64,000 bases of DNA from contig NZ_JAGIYQ010000007.1 in assembly GCF_017814275.1 (NCBI RefSeq), forward strand, positions 124,001 to 188,000, given 5' to 3'. Positions within the stretch are counted from its first letter, which is position 1. Every line of letters starts with the position of its first letter. Below, in pieces: positions 28,247 to 34,579 of this stretch. Source of the stretch: Gottfriedia endophytica (GTDB lineage Bacteria; Bacillota; Bacilli; Bacillales; Bacillaceae_G). The notes beneath the pieces are model-generated. The model made no database searches. It saw only the letters and a list, made by a program, of their open reading frames with translations, and had not been told where the DNA came from. Made by a program: the position numbers and the translations under genes.

Positions 28247-28456
28247 CTAATTTAAAAACAACTTAGCCCAAATCCACATACCAAAAAATATTGCTGATAT
28301 TGTACATAAATTTGTAATTACTTGAGGCATTTTTATTAATACACATATTCTACCTATTACAATTCCAAATAACATCATAATAACTATTCCAATCGCTAAC
28401 TTAAATGCCAATTGATTCATTACTGATCTCATAGGTGACCAATCTATCTTATTCAC
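28247..28456 (-). CDS. Small two-helix membrane protein
   Basis: This 69-residue protein has two hydrophobic segments (about residues 18-36 and 46-66). The start is GTG with GGAGGGGGAG upstream. It lies 40 bases before the SLATT gene on the same strand with no terminator between them, so they are probably co-transcribed. Its leader (28461-28508) is nearly identical to the leader of the HEPN-like gene at 30488. The function is unknown; it could be the SLATT partner. Confidence 0.55.
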   Translation of the reverse strand: MNKIDWSPMRSVMNQLAFKLAIGIVIMMLFGIVIGRICVLIKMPQVITNLCTISAIFFGMWIWAKLFLN

Positions 28457-28460
28457 TTCT

Positions 28461-28508
28461 CCCCCTCCATCTACCTATTTATCGGTAATTGGTAGGTCTT
28501 TTTATAGA
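28461..28508 (-). repeat. Leader block L1, shared with 31063-31109
   Basis: On the minus strand the block reads TATAAAAAGACCTAC, then ATTACCGATAAATAGGTAGA and TGGAGGG. ACCTAC and GTAGGT-like arms can form a hairpin just before the ribosome binding site. The other copy differs at only a few positions. Confidence 0.8.
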
Positions 28509-28514
28509 TAAAAT

Positions 28515-28543
28515 AAAAAAAACACTCACAAAAGTGAATGTTT
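28515..28543 (-). terminator. Terminator of the BNR-like gene
   Basis: On the minus strand AAACATTCAC pairs with GTGAGTGTTT followed by T. Confidence 0.82.
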
Positions 28544-28567
28544 CTAGTGACCAATACCACCAAGAAA

Positions 28568-29656
28568 TTATTTTTTTTCAAGAATATAAAATTGAGCATA
28601 TTTTCCTACAAGAAACACTTTATTCTTAAACATAAGTAAATTATTAAGTTCCGAAAATTTTATTATAGGTGACACATCATATCGAGTTTTGTAATATTCA
28701 TTTAATTTATTGTCACCATATCCTTTTTGGAAACCATATAATTTATTATTCATAGTAAAAGATAGATCAAAATCAATTCGTGGATAAGATTTCCACGTTT
28801 TAAAATCTGTTGTCATATAAGTTGAATAAGATGTAGAAAGAATATATGACCCTTGGTAATTGACTATAGAATTAATAGTAGGAGTTTTCTTAAGATAGAG
28901 ATCAGTAAACGGAAGTTTGAAAGTCGTTATTTTATTATTTAATGAATCATATTTAACAATTAATCCATTTTCATCTACAGCAATAAATCCACTCGGAATC
29001 TTTAAGATGTCATTAAATGCATTAAAAATATCACCTTTCACATTACCCCTATATAAAGTTTTCCAATGTATTCCATCACTTGAACTAACAATAACAGTAT
29101 GATAATTATTTTCCGTCCACCCTCTATCACTAGAGTAACTTCCAACAGCGACAAATTCTTTTCCAGTCCAGATGATGTCGTACAATCTTTCAAATTGATC
29201 TCGATCAGATTCGTCAAATGATGCATTCCAAGATATACCATCGTAACTATAATAACTTAAACTTTGATCGCTAACTGCAACATACATTTTCCCATTGAAA
29301 ACAATTTTATTTACATTATTAAACTCAAAATCGTAGACTGGATTCCCTAGCTTATCCACCGAAGGATAACCATTCCATTTATACTTTTTTAAGTCCCAAT
29401 TAATACAATCATTCGATTGCATTAAATAATTTGAACTAAATGCTAAACATTGTTTACCATTCCATATAATATCGTAAATCTCATCCCCTAATTTAGAGTT
29501 ATTTGAAATTCCACTCACTTCATAAACATTAAAATTACCGTCCGACCTTATTAATTGTTTCTTTCTAACCTGTGCGTATGCAGAATTTGTAGTACATAGC
29601 ATACTTAAAATAATAAAAAAAGAAATTACACAATAAATTAGTTTATTATTACTCAT
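28568..29656 (-). CDS. Secreted BNR/beta-propeller-like repeat protein
   Basis: This 362-residue protein has a Sec signal peptide (hydrophobic 8-25, cleavage likely after SAYA near 28). It then carries repeats of the type YDIIWNGKQCLAFSSN...SNDCINW and YDIIWTGKEFVAVGS...SSDGIHWKTL at about 60-75 residue spacing. These look like BNR or sortilin-type propeller blades. The repeats suggest an extracellular binding protein. No membrane anchor or enzyme motif is visible. It is flanked by its own terminator and has GGAGAATT before the ATG. Confidence 0.65.
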   Translation of the reverse strand: MSNNKLIYCVISFFIILSMLCTTNSAYAQVRKKQLIRSDGNFNVYEVSGISNNSKLGDEIYDIIWNGKQCLAFSSNYLMQSNDCINWDLKKYKWNGYPSVDKLGNPVYDFEFNNVNKIVFNGKMYVAVSDQSLSYYSYDGISWNASFDESDRDQFERLYDIIWTGKEFVAVGSYSSDRGWTENNYHTVIVSSSDGIHWKTLYRGNVKGDIFNAFNDILKIPSGFIAVDENGLIVKYDSLNNKITTFKLPFTDLYLKKTPTINSIVNYQGSYILSTSYSTYMTTDFKTWKSYPRIDFDLSFTMNNKLYGFQKGYGDNKLNEYYKTRYDVSPIIKFSELNNLLMFKNKVFLVGKYAQFYILEKK

Positions 29657-29765
29657 ACAATTCTCCTTAAATATATTTGTAAAACTTACTCCAAATATCC
29701 TAATCGGTTAAAATCCTTTTTTTTTAATAGGTCTATTTACCTTCGCTATATAAAACAAACAAAAA

Positions 29766-29787
29766 ACACCTCCGAAGAGATGTCTAA
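29766..29787 (-). terminator. Terminator with TTCG loop
   Basis: On the minus strand ACATCTC-TTCG-GAGGTGT is followed by TTTTTT. It follows the gene tail at 29799. Confidence 0.8.
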
Positions 29788-29798
29788 TTTTAACCTTA

Positions 29799-29843
29799 TT
29801 AATCTTCTTTTTTCATTTCAGCTTGGTATTCTTCGATCTTCAC
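29799..29843 (-). pseudogene. Short gene tail between two terminators
   Basis: VKIEEYQAEMKKED and a stop lie between the nuclease-gene terminator (29849) and the TTCG-loop terminator (29766). It looks like the last codons of an older gene whose body is missing. It could also be a chance frame. Confidence 0.3.
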
Positions 29844-29848
29844 ACCTA

Positions 29849-29872
29849 AAAAAGCATCCTAATGGATGCTTT
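29849..29872 (-). terminator. Terminator of the nuclease gene
   Basis: On the minus strand AAGCATCC pairs with GGATGCTT followed by six T, almost identical to the SLATT gene terminator. Confidence 0.85.
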
Positions 29873-29898
29873 CTATAACAATTCAAAAAATTTTTTCA

Positions 29899-30390
29899 TT
29901 ATATTAAATCATATTTTTTCAACAGTCCTTTAATTATAGATTCAATATTATTTTTTTCTTTATAGCTAATTCTAAATAATGGAATCCCTTTCTCATTATA
30001 ATATTCATTTTTCATTCTATCGCTTATTGATACTTTTTCATAATCCCCGAATCCTGATTTTTCTTCGAAGTGTTGTTCTCCATCGTATTCCAATAAGAAT
30101 AAAAGCCTATTATTTGAAAAAATTACAAAATCAAAACGTAACGGCTTTTGTAACTTTAAATCAGGGAACCAATATTCTCTTTGACAGGTAATATTATACT
30201 TATTTAAATAGAAAGATATTTCTTTTTCTCCCTTAGAACGTCCTTCATCTTTATCTATTTTCAGATATTTATACTCATAATCGTCAAAACTAGAAAGCCT
30301 CTCTTTTTTTGCTTTGGATAATTTTTCTTTTTCTTTTTCTTGTTCCTGTCTAATTAACCTGTCACGAAGCATCATTTCTCTAGTATACAC
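29899..30390 (-). CDS. PD-(D/E)XK-like endonuclease, phage type
   Basis: This 163-residue protein has a lysine-rich, helical N-terminus (about 1-45) and a small restriction-endonuclease-like domain. Candidate catalytic residues are Glu55 in SKGEKEI, Asp87 in RFDFVI and the EYDGEQHF motif at 101-108. This pattern occurs in DUF559/Vsr-like nucleases that are common in phages and mobile elements. It could nick DNA for element spread or defence; the target is unknown. No partner gene is coupled to it. Confidence 0.68.
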   Translation of the reverse strand: MYTREMMLRDRLIRQEQEKEKEKLSKAKKERLSSFDDYEYKYLKIDKDEGRSKGEKEISFYLNKYNITCQREYWFPDLKLQKPLRFDFVIFSNNRLLFLLEYDGEQHFEEKSGFGDYEKVSISDRMKNEYYNEKGIPLFRISYKEKNNIESIIKGLLKKYDLI

Positions 30391-30487
30391 TTAAAAATTC
30401 CACCTCTCTTTAATAGAAAGTGATTTAGGTGTCCATTAATATTAAAGCACTTTTATACATGTTCGTGTTGGTTTTGAAATACCATAT

Positions 30488-31054
30488 TTAAGCCCAATTT
30501 GTTCCAAGTAATTCTATCAAACGATTAAATATATTGTTAATAATTACTGGTTCACTGTTAATATCGAATGAAAAACCCAAACTCATTTTTTTTGCATTAA
30601 TAGGTGTAGGATATCTACCAGCCCAATATACATATTCACTAAGTTTTTCTAGTATTTCCTTTTCTTCTGAGTTAACCGAAATATTTAGTTTATCCACTAA
30701 TTTATTCAGATTGTGATTTAGATCAGTTAACTTTTTGTTTTCATCATCTACGTATAATTCTGGATTACCCTTAATAGCTATTGCTTTTAAAAGATTTTCA
30801 ATGGCAAAACCACTAAGTAGCATATATGATCGTGAAACAGATAATAAGTCATCCAATTCTAATTTCTCATCTTTAGATTCATCTATAGGTTTAGAAACAC
30901 GTTGAAGATTTTTTTCAAATTCGATTTTAACTTCTTTGAATAATATATCTGCAGATTTTTTCAATTCCATTGCAGTAATTTCCCAAGTTATTGGATAACT
31001 TGCATTTCTAATAAATTGTTCTTCTAATATTTGTTTATTTCCTTTTAGTATCAT
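30488..31054 (-). CDS. HEPN-like helical protein
   Basis: This protein of about 188 residues is all-helical by appearance. SYMLLSGFAIENLLKAIAIK (about 76-95), LNHNLNKLV (112-120) and YVYWAGRYPTP (141-151) resemble HEPN-type domains that occur in defence islands. The classical HEPN RNase motif R-x4-6-H is not evident, so nuclease activity is doubtful. The ATG 6 codons inside the longest frame was chosen because GGAGGGAGAA precedes it. It shares its leader block with the gene at 28247. No terminator is obvious. Confidence 0.55.
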   Translation of the reverse strand: MILKGNKQILEEQFIRNASYPITWEITAMELKKSADILFKEVKIEFEKNLQRVSKPIDESKDEKLELDDLLSVSRSYMLLSGFAIENLLKAIAIKGNPELYVDDENKKLTDLNHNLNKLVDKLNISVNSEEKEILEKLSEYVYWAGRYPTPINAKKMSLGFSFDINSEPVIINNIFNRLIELLGTNWA

Positions 31055-31062
31055 TGTATCTT

Positions 31063-31109
31063 CTCCCTCCATCTACCTATTTATCGGTAATATGTAGGTC
31101 TTTTTATAG
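31063..31109 (-). repeat. Leader block L2, shared with 28461-28508
   Basis: On the minus strand it reads TATAAAAAGACCTAC, ATATTACCGATAAATAGG and TAGATGGAGGG, the same hairpin-plus-RBS block as L1. In both places it lies directly downstream of a terminator and upstream of a cargo gene. Confidence 0.8.
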
Positions 31110-31115
31110 AGAAAT

Positions 31116-31140
31116 AAAAAAGCACCCGCATGGATGCTTT
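31116..31140 (-). terminator. Terminator of the DUF2321 gene
   Basis: On the minus strand AAAGCATCC pairs imperfectly with GGGTGCTTTTTT, starting at the stop codon. Confidence 0.8.
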
Positions 31141-31143
31141 AAT

Positions 31144-31632
31144 TTATGGCCACAAACTTTTTTTTACACTCTCACTTACTACATCAACAAGAATATCTTT
31201 AAATCCAGTAGCAATAGATGGAACAAACTTTGAAGCCAAATTTTTAAACCTTGTAGTTGCTACTACCGTTCGTGGCCCATTACTTACTATATCATCGATA
31301 CTTTGGCTTAGTATTTCCCGTTCTCTTGGTGTCAAATTCTCAACTTCTTCAGCTAATTCTTTTGCTGCAATAAGAGCAGCTTCTGTCCATGGATAGGCTT
31401 GTCCACAATTATGACAGTAGCCGGGAACAATATACTTTCTACCTAACACAGCAACTCCTGGAACATTATAAAAACCACGGATATCGGATTTACAACTAGT
31501 GCACTCTGTAATCGTTTTTGCACCACAATCGGAGCAATATTCGGCACTTCGACTATCCCTATTTTCATATCTTGCTGTAATATTATGCCCGTTTAAACAA
31601 ATTTGAGCAGTACTATAATAAGAATTATTCAT
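31144..31632 (-). CDS. DUF2321 zinc-ribbon protein
   Basis: This 162-residue protein carries four Cys-x2-Cys-like pairs: CLNGH near 12-16, YCSDCG near 32-37, CTSCKS near 43-48 and YCHNCG near 72-77, which should bind two zinc ions. A helical C-terminal half follows (KELAEEVENLTPREREILSQ). This matches DUF2321 in order and length. The function is unknown; the family occurs scattered in accessory regions. GGACGTGAGA precedes the ATG, and the gene has its own terminator. Confidence 0.78.
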   Translation of the reverse strand: MNNSYYSTAQICLNGHNITARYENRDSRSAEYCSDCGAKTITECTSCKSDIRGFYNVPGVAVLGRKYIVPGYCHNCGQAYPWTEAALIAAKELAEEVENLTPREREILSQSIDDIVSNGPRTVVATTRFKNLASKFVPSIATGFKDILVDVVSESVKKSLWP

Positions 31633-31661
31633 ATTCTCACGTCCTTTCTAAATATGTATAT

Positions 31662-31668
31662 TTCGACA
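31662..31668. promoter_or_regulatory. Spo0A-box match upstream of the DUF2321 gene
   Basis: TTCGACA equals the 0A-box consensus. It lies 30 bases upstream of the DUF2321 start codon. Function is inferred from the match alone. Confidence 0.35.
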
Positions 31669-31690
31669 AACACATAAAAAATCCTTTAAA

Positions 31691-31719
31691 TAAAAAAACA
31701 CTCACATAGGTGAATGTTT
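31691..31719 (-). terminator. Terminator of the two-peptide cassette
   Basis: On the minus strand AAACATTCACC pairs with GTGAGTGTTT followed by T, right after the stop of the 26-residue peptide. It is nearly identical to the terminator at 28515. Confidence 0.88.
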
Positions 31720-31800
31720 TCAATCAAGTATATACTTCTTTATACCTGCTACTAAACCACAAATGACAATAAAATCAACCAATTTAATTATACTTTCCAT
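31720..31800 (-). CDS. 26-residue hydrophobic peptide
   Basis: This ORF encodes MESIIKLVDFIVICGLVAGI followed by KKYILD: a single hydrophobic helix with charged ends. Its ribosome binding site GAGGA overlaps the stop codon of the KDPG-repeat peptide 13 bases upstream, and a perfect terminator follows. The size and shape resemble small membrane toxins or peptide bacteriocins, but no family match is claimed. The tight coupling and terminator argue that it is a real gene. Confidence 0.5.
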   Translation of the reverse strand: MESIIKLVDFIVICGLVAGIKKYILD

Positions 31801-31813
31801 TTAATTAAAGTCC

Positions 31814-31912
31814 TCAAACACCTGGATCTTTTTGCAAATCTTTTGTACCAACTGAACCACCAGGGTCTTTCTGTAAAGCTTTCGCTCCAACCCATCCTCC
31901 TGGATCTTTCAT
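31814..31912 (-). CDS. 32-residue KDPG-repeat peptide
   Basis: The ORF encodes MKDPGGWVGAKALQ, KDPGGSVGTKDLQ and KDPGV: a 13-residue unit repeated about two and a half times. AGGAAGGTGATACT precedes the ATG, giving a strong ribosome binding site. It is followed by the 26-residue hydrophobic peptide and a shared terminator. There is no hydrophobic stretch, so it is either cytosolic or exported with help. Repeated units could be released peptides or binding modules; this is inference. No family was recognised. Confidence 0.55.
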   Translation of the reverse strand: MKDPGGWVGAKALQKDPGGSVGTKDLQKDPGV

Positions 31913-31938
31913 AGTATCACCTTCCTATTCATCTACTT

Positions 31939-31950
31939 ACTTCGACAAAA
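31939..31950. promoter_or_regulatory. 0A-box-containing 12-mer, left inverted copy
   Basis: ACTTCGACAAAA is the exact reverse complement of the 12-mer at 32226. It contains TTCGACA, the Spo0A-box consensus, and lies 27 bases upstream of the KDPG peptide start codon. Confidence 0.4.
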
Positions 31951-32225
31951 AGAGGTTTTATTCCTTCTAAACTAGACCCAATCGAAAATAAAACCAACTA
32001 GATCCATTTTACAAGAAACAAAATTTGGAGTGCTTTTACCTCCTTGCCTCGCCTTTAACCTACGACAACAAAGTGCTAAGTTACATAGTAACATCGGTTA
32101 ATCGAGTACATAATTGATAAAGGAGTTTATGCTTCTCCTATCAACTAATAGCTAGCTGATAAGAAAAGTTTAAGGTTTAATGAATTTCAAAACTTCCCTT
32201 GTTTTATCCCTATTTTTATCCTATA
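31951..32225. other. Untranslated stretch between inverted 12-mers
   Basis: No reading frame of note. On the minus strand it holds a small palindrome GTTACTATGTAAC, an AAGGAGGTAAAAGC sequence that looks like a ribosome binding site without a start codon, and a hairpin made by TGATAAAGGAG and CTCCTATCA near 32117-32146. It could be a long leader or an RNA gene. Confidence 0.35.
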
Positions 32226-32237
32226 TTTTGTCGAAGT
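32226..32237. promoter_or_regulatory. 0A-box-containing 12-mer, right inverted copy
   Basis: TTTTGTCGAAGT is the exact inverted copy of 31939-31950, with TGTCGAA as the 0A-box on this strand. Confidence 0.4.
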
Positions 32238-32257
32238 TTTATCGAATAAACTGAAAA

Positions 32258-32291
32258 AACTATTCTCAAATTGAGAATAGCCCTTTTTTTC
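32258..32291 (-). terminator. Terminator of the membrane protein gene at 32295
   Basis: CTATTCTC and GAGAATAG flank a short loop; T runs lie on both sides. Confidence 0.85.
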
Positions 32292-32294
32292 TTA

Positions 32295-32900
32295 CTAATT
32301 ATTTAACTTTTTTTCCCATTTTTCAAATGTTTCTTTAGCAAATTTAGCATCCAAATAACTTAATTGATAAATTCCATCTTTACCGTCAAGCAGTTTAAAA
32401 ACCCTATAAATTTCTAGTATCTCTTTTTCAATGAACATAGATCGACTGAATACCATTGTTTTAAATTCTTTAAATTCTATAATTGTAAAATTCATCTTTT
32501 TTCCAGTACTGTAATTATAGGTAAGACTATCTAGAAATTCATCAAACATTTCCTTTAAACTCCTACTTAAACCGTAAGTATCATTTTTTTCATAAAATAA
32601 ATTTAAATTCATTTTAATCTCCGGATAAATTAAGGTTTCAATATGATATTTTATAACCTCTTTTGTTTTTTTCAGTTCTACTTCTTTAGTTTCTTTTTCT
32701 TTTTTATACTGAAAATTTGCGATTATATAAGCTACGATGCCCCCAATAATTCCACCTGAGTAATTGCCAAAAAAACCAACCCAAGTACTTGAATCACCTA
32801 CTAAGTATCCAAAATCTGGTATTTTGATTAAGAAATTTATAATTACTGGTGCTAGAATAACTATTAAAATAATTAAATAACTTTTATTTCCTATTTTCAT
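32295..32900 (-). CDS. Two-helix membrane protein with cytoplasmic helical domain
   Basis: This 201-residue protein has two N-terminal transmembrane helices (about 7-27 and 40-63, the latter Gly-rich: GFFGNYSGGIIGGIVAYII). A charged helical domain of about 130 residues follows. Proteins of this plan are frequent in phage and defence regions; their role is unknown. It has its own terminator. GAAAGGCGTG lies before the ATG. Confidence 0.55.
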   Translation of the reverse strand: MKIGNKSYLIILIVILAPVIINFLIKIPDFGYLVGDSSTWVGFFGNYSGGIIGGIVAYIIANFQYKKEKETKEVELKKTKEVIKYHIETLIYPEIKMNLNLFYEKNDTYGLSRSLKEMFDEFLDSLTYNYSTGKKMNFTIIEFKEFKTMVFSRSMFIEKEILEIYRVFKLLDGKDGIYQLSYLDAKFAKETFEKWEKKLNN

Positions 32901-33021
32901 TTAAATCACGCCTTTCCCCATTCTATATCGACTATACGAAGAAAATATTAAATATGAACCTCCCATTTGCTTATGGAGTAATTCTTTATCACTATAAACT
33001 TTTTACTCTTGTAATTTTGCC

Positions 33022-33053
33022 ATAAAAAAACACTCAAACAATGTTGAGTGCTG
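33022..33053 (-). terminator. Terminator overlapping the arpU-like stop codon
   Basis: On the minus strand CACTCAACATTGTTTGAGTG forms the stem and seven T follow. Confidence 0.85.
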
Positions 33054-33411
33054 TGGCAATCAAAAATATAGCTTGTCTTTTATGCTCATAATATTGGTCC
33101 TTAGTTAACCCTAAATCCATATATAAGTTAATGTCTTTCACTCGATTAGGAGACAAGTATTTTTTCTCTATTATTTCACGTTCAATTTCGTCTAAAGCAA
33201 ATTTAAGTGCGCGATCTATCTGCCTTACTTTTAATCGCTTTTCCTTTTCTTTATCGATTATTGAAGGAAATAGATTATTCATTTCTTCATTGGCCTGTTC
33301 ATCTTTATTAGTGACTGCAACCCTTAAAGCCTTGTAACGTTTTAATTCTTTTACTACTGTTCGTCTTACTTTTTTCTCATCGACAACTTCTAGTAAAGAT
33401 AATTGCTCCAT
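33034..33411 (-). CDS. ArpU-family phage late regulator
   Basis: This 125-residue protein resembles the ArpU family (phage transcription regulators, RinA/LtrC-like). It has a helical N-terminus (VRRTVVKELKRYKALRV), a middle RQIDRALKFALDEIEREIIEKKY and a C-terminal helix-turn-helix-like segment (about 90-120, LGLTKDQYYEHKRQAIFLIA). In phages ArpU proteins control late gene expression. Together with the integrase remnant it is the best evidence that the island includes a prophage relic. No late genes remain beside it. Confidence 0.78.
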   Translation of the reverse strand: MEQLSLLEVVDEKKVRRTVVKELKRYKALRVAVTNKDEQANEEMNNLFPSIIDKEKEKRLKVRQIDRALKFALDEIEREIIEKKYLSPNRVKDINLYMDLGLTKDQYYEHKRQAIFLIATALNIV

Positions 33412-33447
33412 TCTTTACCCCCTATTATTCAGGAGTTGTTTAGTCTT

Positions 33448-33897
33448 CTAGTCTTCCATCTCTAGTAATTTCTTTTCCACTTGTTTCAATTTATTTTCAT
33501 ATTCCTTTAAAATTTTTTCATTACTTTCAATCTTCTTTTTATCGTCAAAGATTTTAAATCTTTCATACATATCCTTGTTATCAATGATTTCTTTTTCAAG
33601 TCTTGCGATATTCTTCTTAAAAGCCTCTATTTTTTCTGTTACTAAACTTTTTGTAGTGAGTGTGTCTAGCATCATTTGAAACTTTAGTTCTTCTTCGTAT
33701 TTCCATTTTTTCATTCTTGCAATGTATTCTTGGTCTTTTTTCCACCATGCATACATACGGATACTATCCGTTACCAAAAAGAGGACAAATGGGATATAAA
33801 ACCCACCGAATAAGCAGAAGATTGAAATAATCCTAAGAATCCACAGTAAGCATGTCGGATCTGAACCTCTATTTTTATAACCCATAAAATTAAACAT
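33448..33897 (-). CDS. Membrane protein with coiled-coil tail
   Basis: This 149-residue protein has one or two hydrophobic helices (about 17-45), then a long charged coiled coil (about 75-148, for example IEAFKKNIARLEKEIIDNKD). No family was recognised. It precedes the ArpU-like gene on the same strand by about 35 bases and may be a phage-derived gene. The ATG has an AAACGAGATG context with only a weak ribosome binding site. Confidence 0.5.
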   Translation of the reverse strand: MFNFMGYKNRGSDPTCLLWILRIISIFCLFGGFYIPFVLFLVTDSIRMYAWWKKDQEYIARMKKWKYEEELKFQMMLDTLTTKSLVTEKIEAFKKNIARLEKEIIDNKDMYERFKIFDDKKKIESNEKILKEYENKLKQVEKKLLEMED

Positions 33898-33975
33898 CTC
33901 GTTTCTTTTTAAGTTTATTGTTATATCGGCTATTTAACATTCTTGTTCATCTCTGTTATACATTAAAAGTCAATT

Positions 33976-34464
33976 ATGTATTATTCACCTTTAGTTAGTC
34001 TTCCACGTAAGGAAGCATCTAGAAATCCAAGTGAAATATTTGGTAATACCAAAAATTATAATTCAACAAGAATTATTACCATAAGTCAAGGTCTGGCTAA
34101 CGGTCTTCGTTTTTATCAAATATACCAAAACCAGAACAAAACCGCATTAAATGATTTCTATCATTTTCACTTAAACTTAGTTTTTTGTAGAAACGATGGA
34201 AACTACATGCCTAAGTCTAGTCTATTTAATGCATTTGAGAGAATACTTAAAAAAGCAGGATTACCTAATTTACCAATCCATTCTACTAGGCATACCCATG
34301 CTGTATTACAACTAGAAGCTGGAGCAAGTAAGAAGTATTTACAAGAGCGTCTTGGACATGGGAGTATGCAAATAACAGCAGATGTATATTCTCATATAAG
34401 TAAAAAGATAGAAAAAGATTCAATTAATAAATTTTAGGAGTATATGAAGAATGTACTTAAATAA
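33976..34464 (+). pseudogene. Tyrosine integrase remnant: 5' end lost, late nonsense codon
   Basis: About 150 codons of the catalytic domain remain. HSTRHTHA carries the HxxR motif, ERLGHGSMQITADVYSHI the LGH motif and the Tyr nucleophile. The N-terminal half, including the first catalytic Arg region, is gone. At 34435 a TAG interrupts the frame after INKF; beyond it EYMKNVLK and TAA at 34462-34464 continue in frame exactly as in related integrases, so the TAG is likely a mutated Glu codon. The enzyme cannot be active. It marks the glnA-side edge of the island. Confidence 0.85.
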
Positions 34465-34540
34465 TTTTATTTAAAAAAAATCGGGCATTTTTCGGGCATT
34501 TAAATAAATCAGTCAAATAGAACTAAAACGCCCGATAAAA

Positions 34541-34572
34541 AAAAAAGCCCTGATACCATAAGTATCAAGGCT
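34541..34572 (-). terminator. Terminator of glnA
   Basis: On the minus strand AGCCTTGATACTTATGGTATCAGGGCT forms the stem, written here as AGCCTTGATAC against GTATCAGGGCT, followed by more than eight T. Confidence 0.92.
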
Positions 34573-34579
34573 TCGTCTA

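Noticed and set aside
27571-28456. A CBASS-like system around the SLATT gene
   Set aside because: No CD-NTase, SLOG or reverse transcriptase gene is near. The only nucleotidyltransferase-fold gene is at 60021, over 30 kb away.
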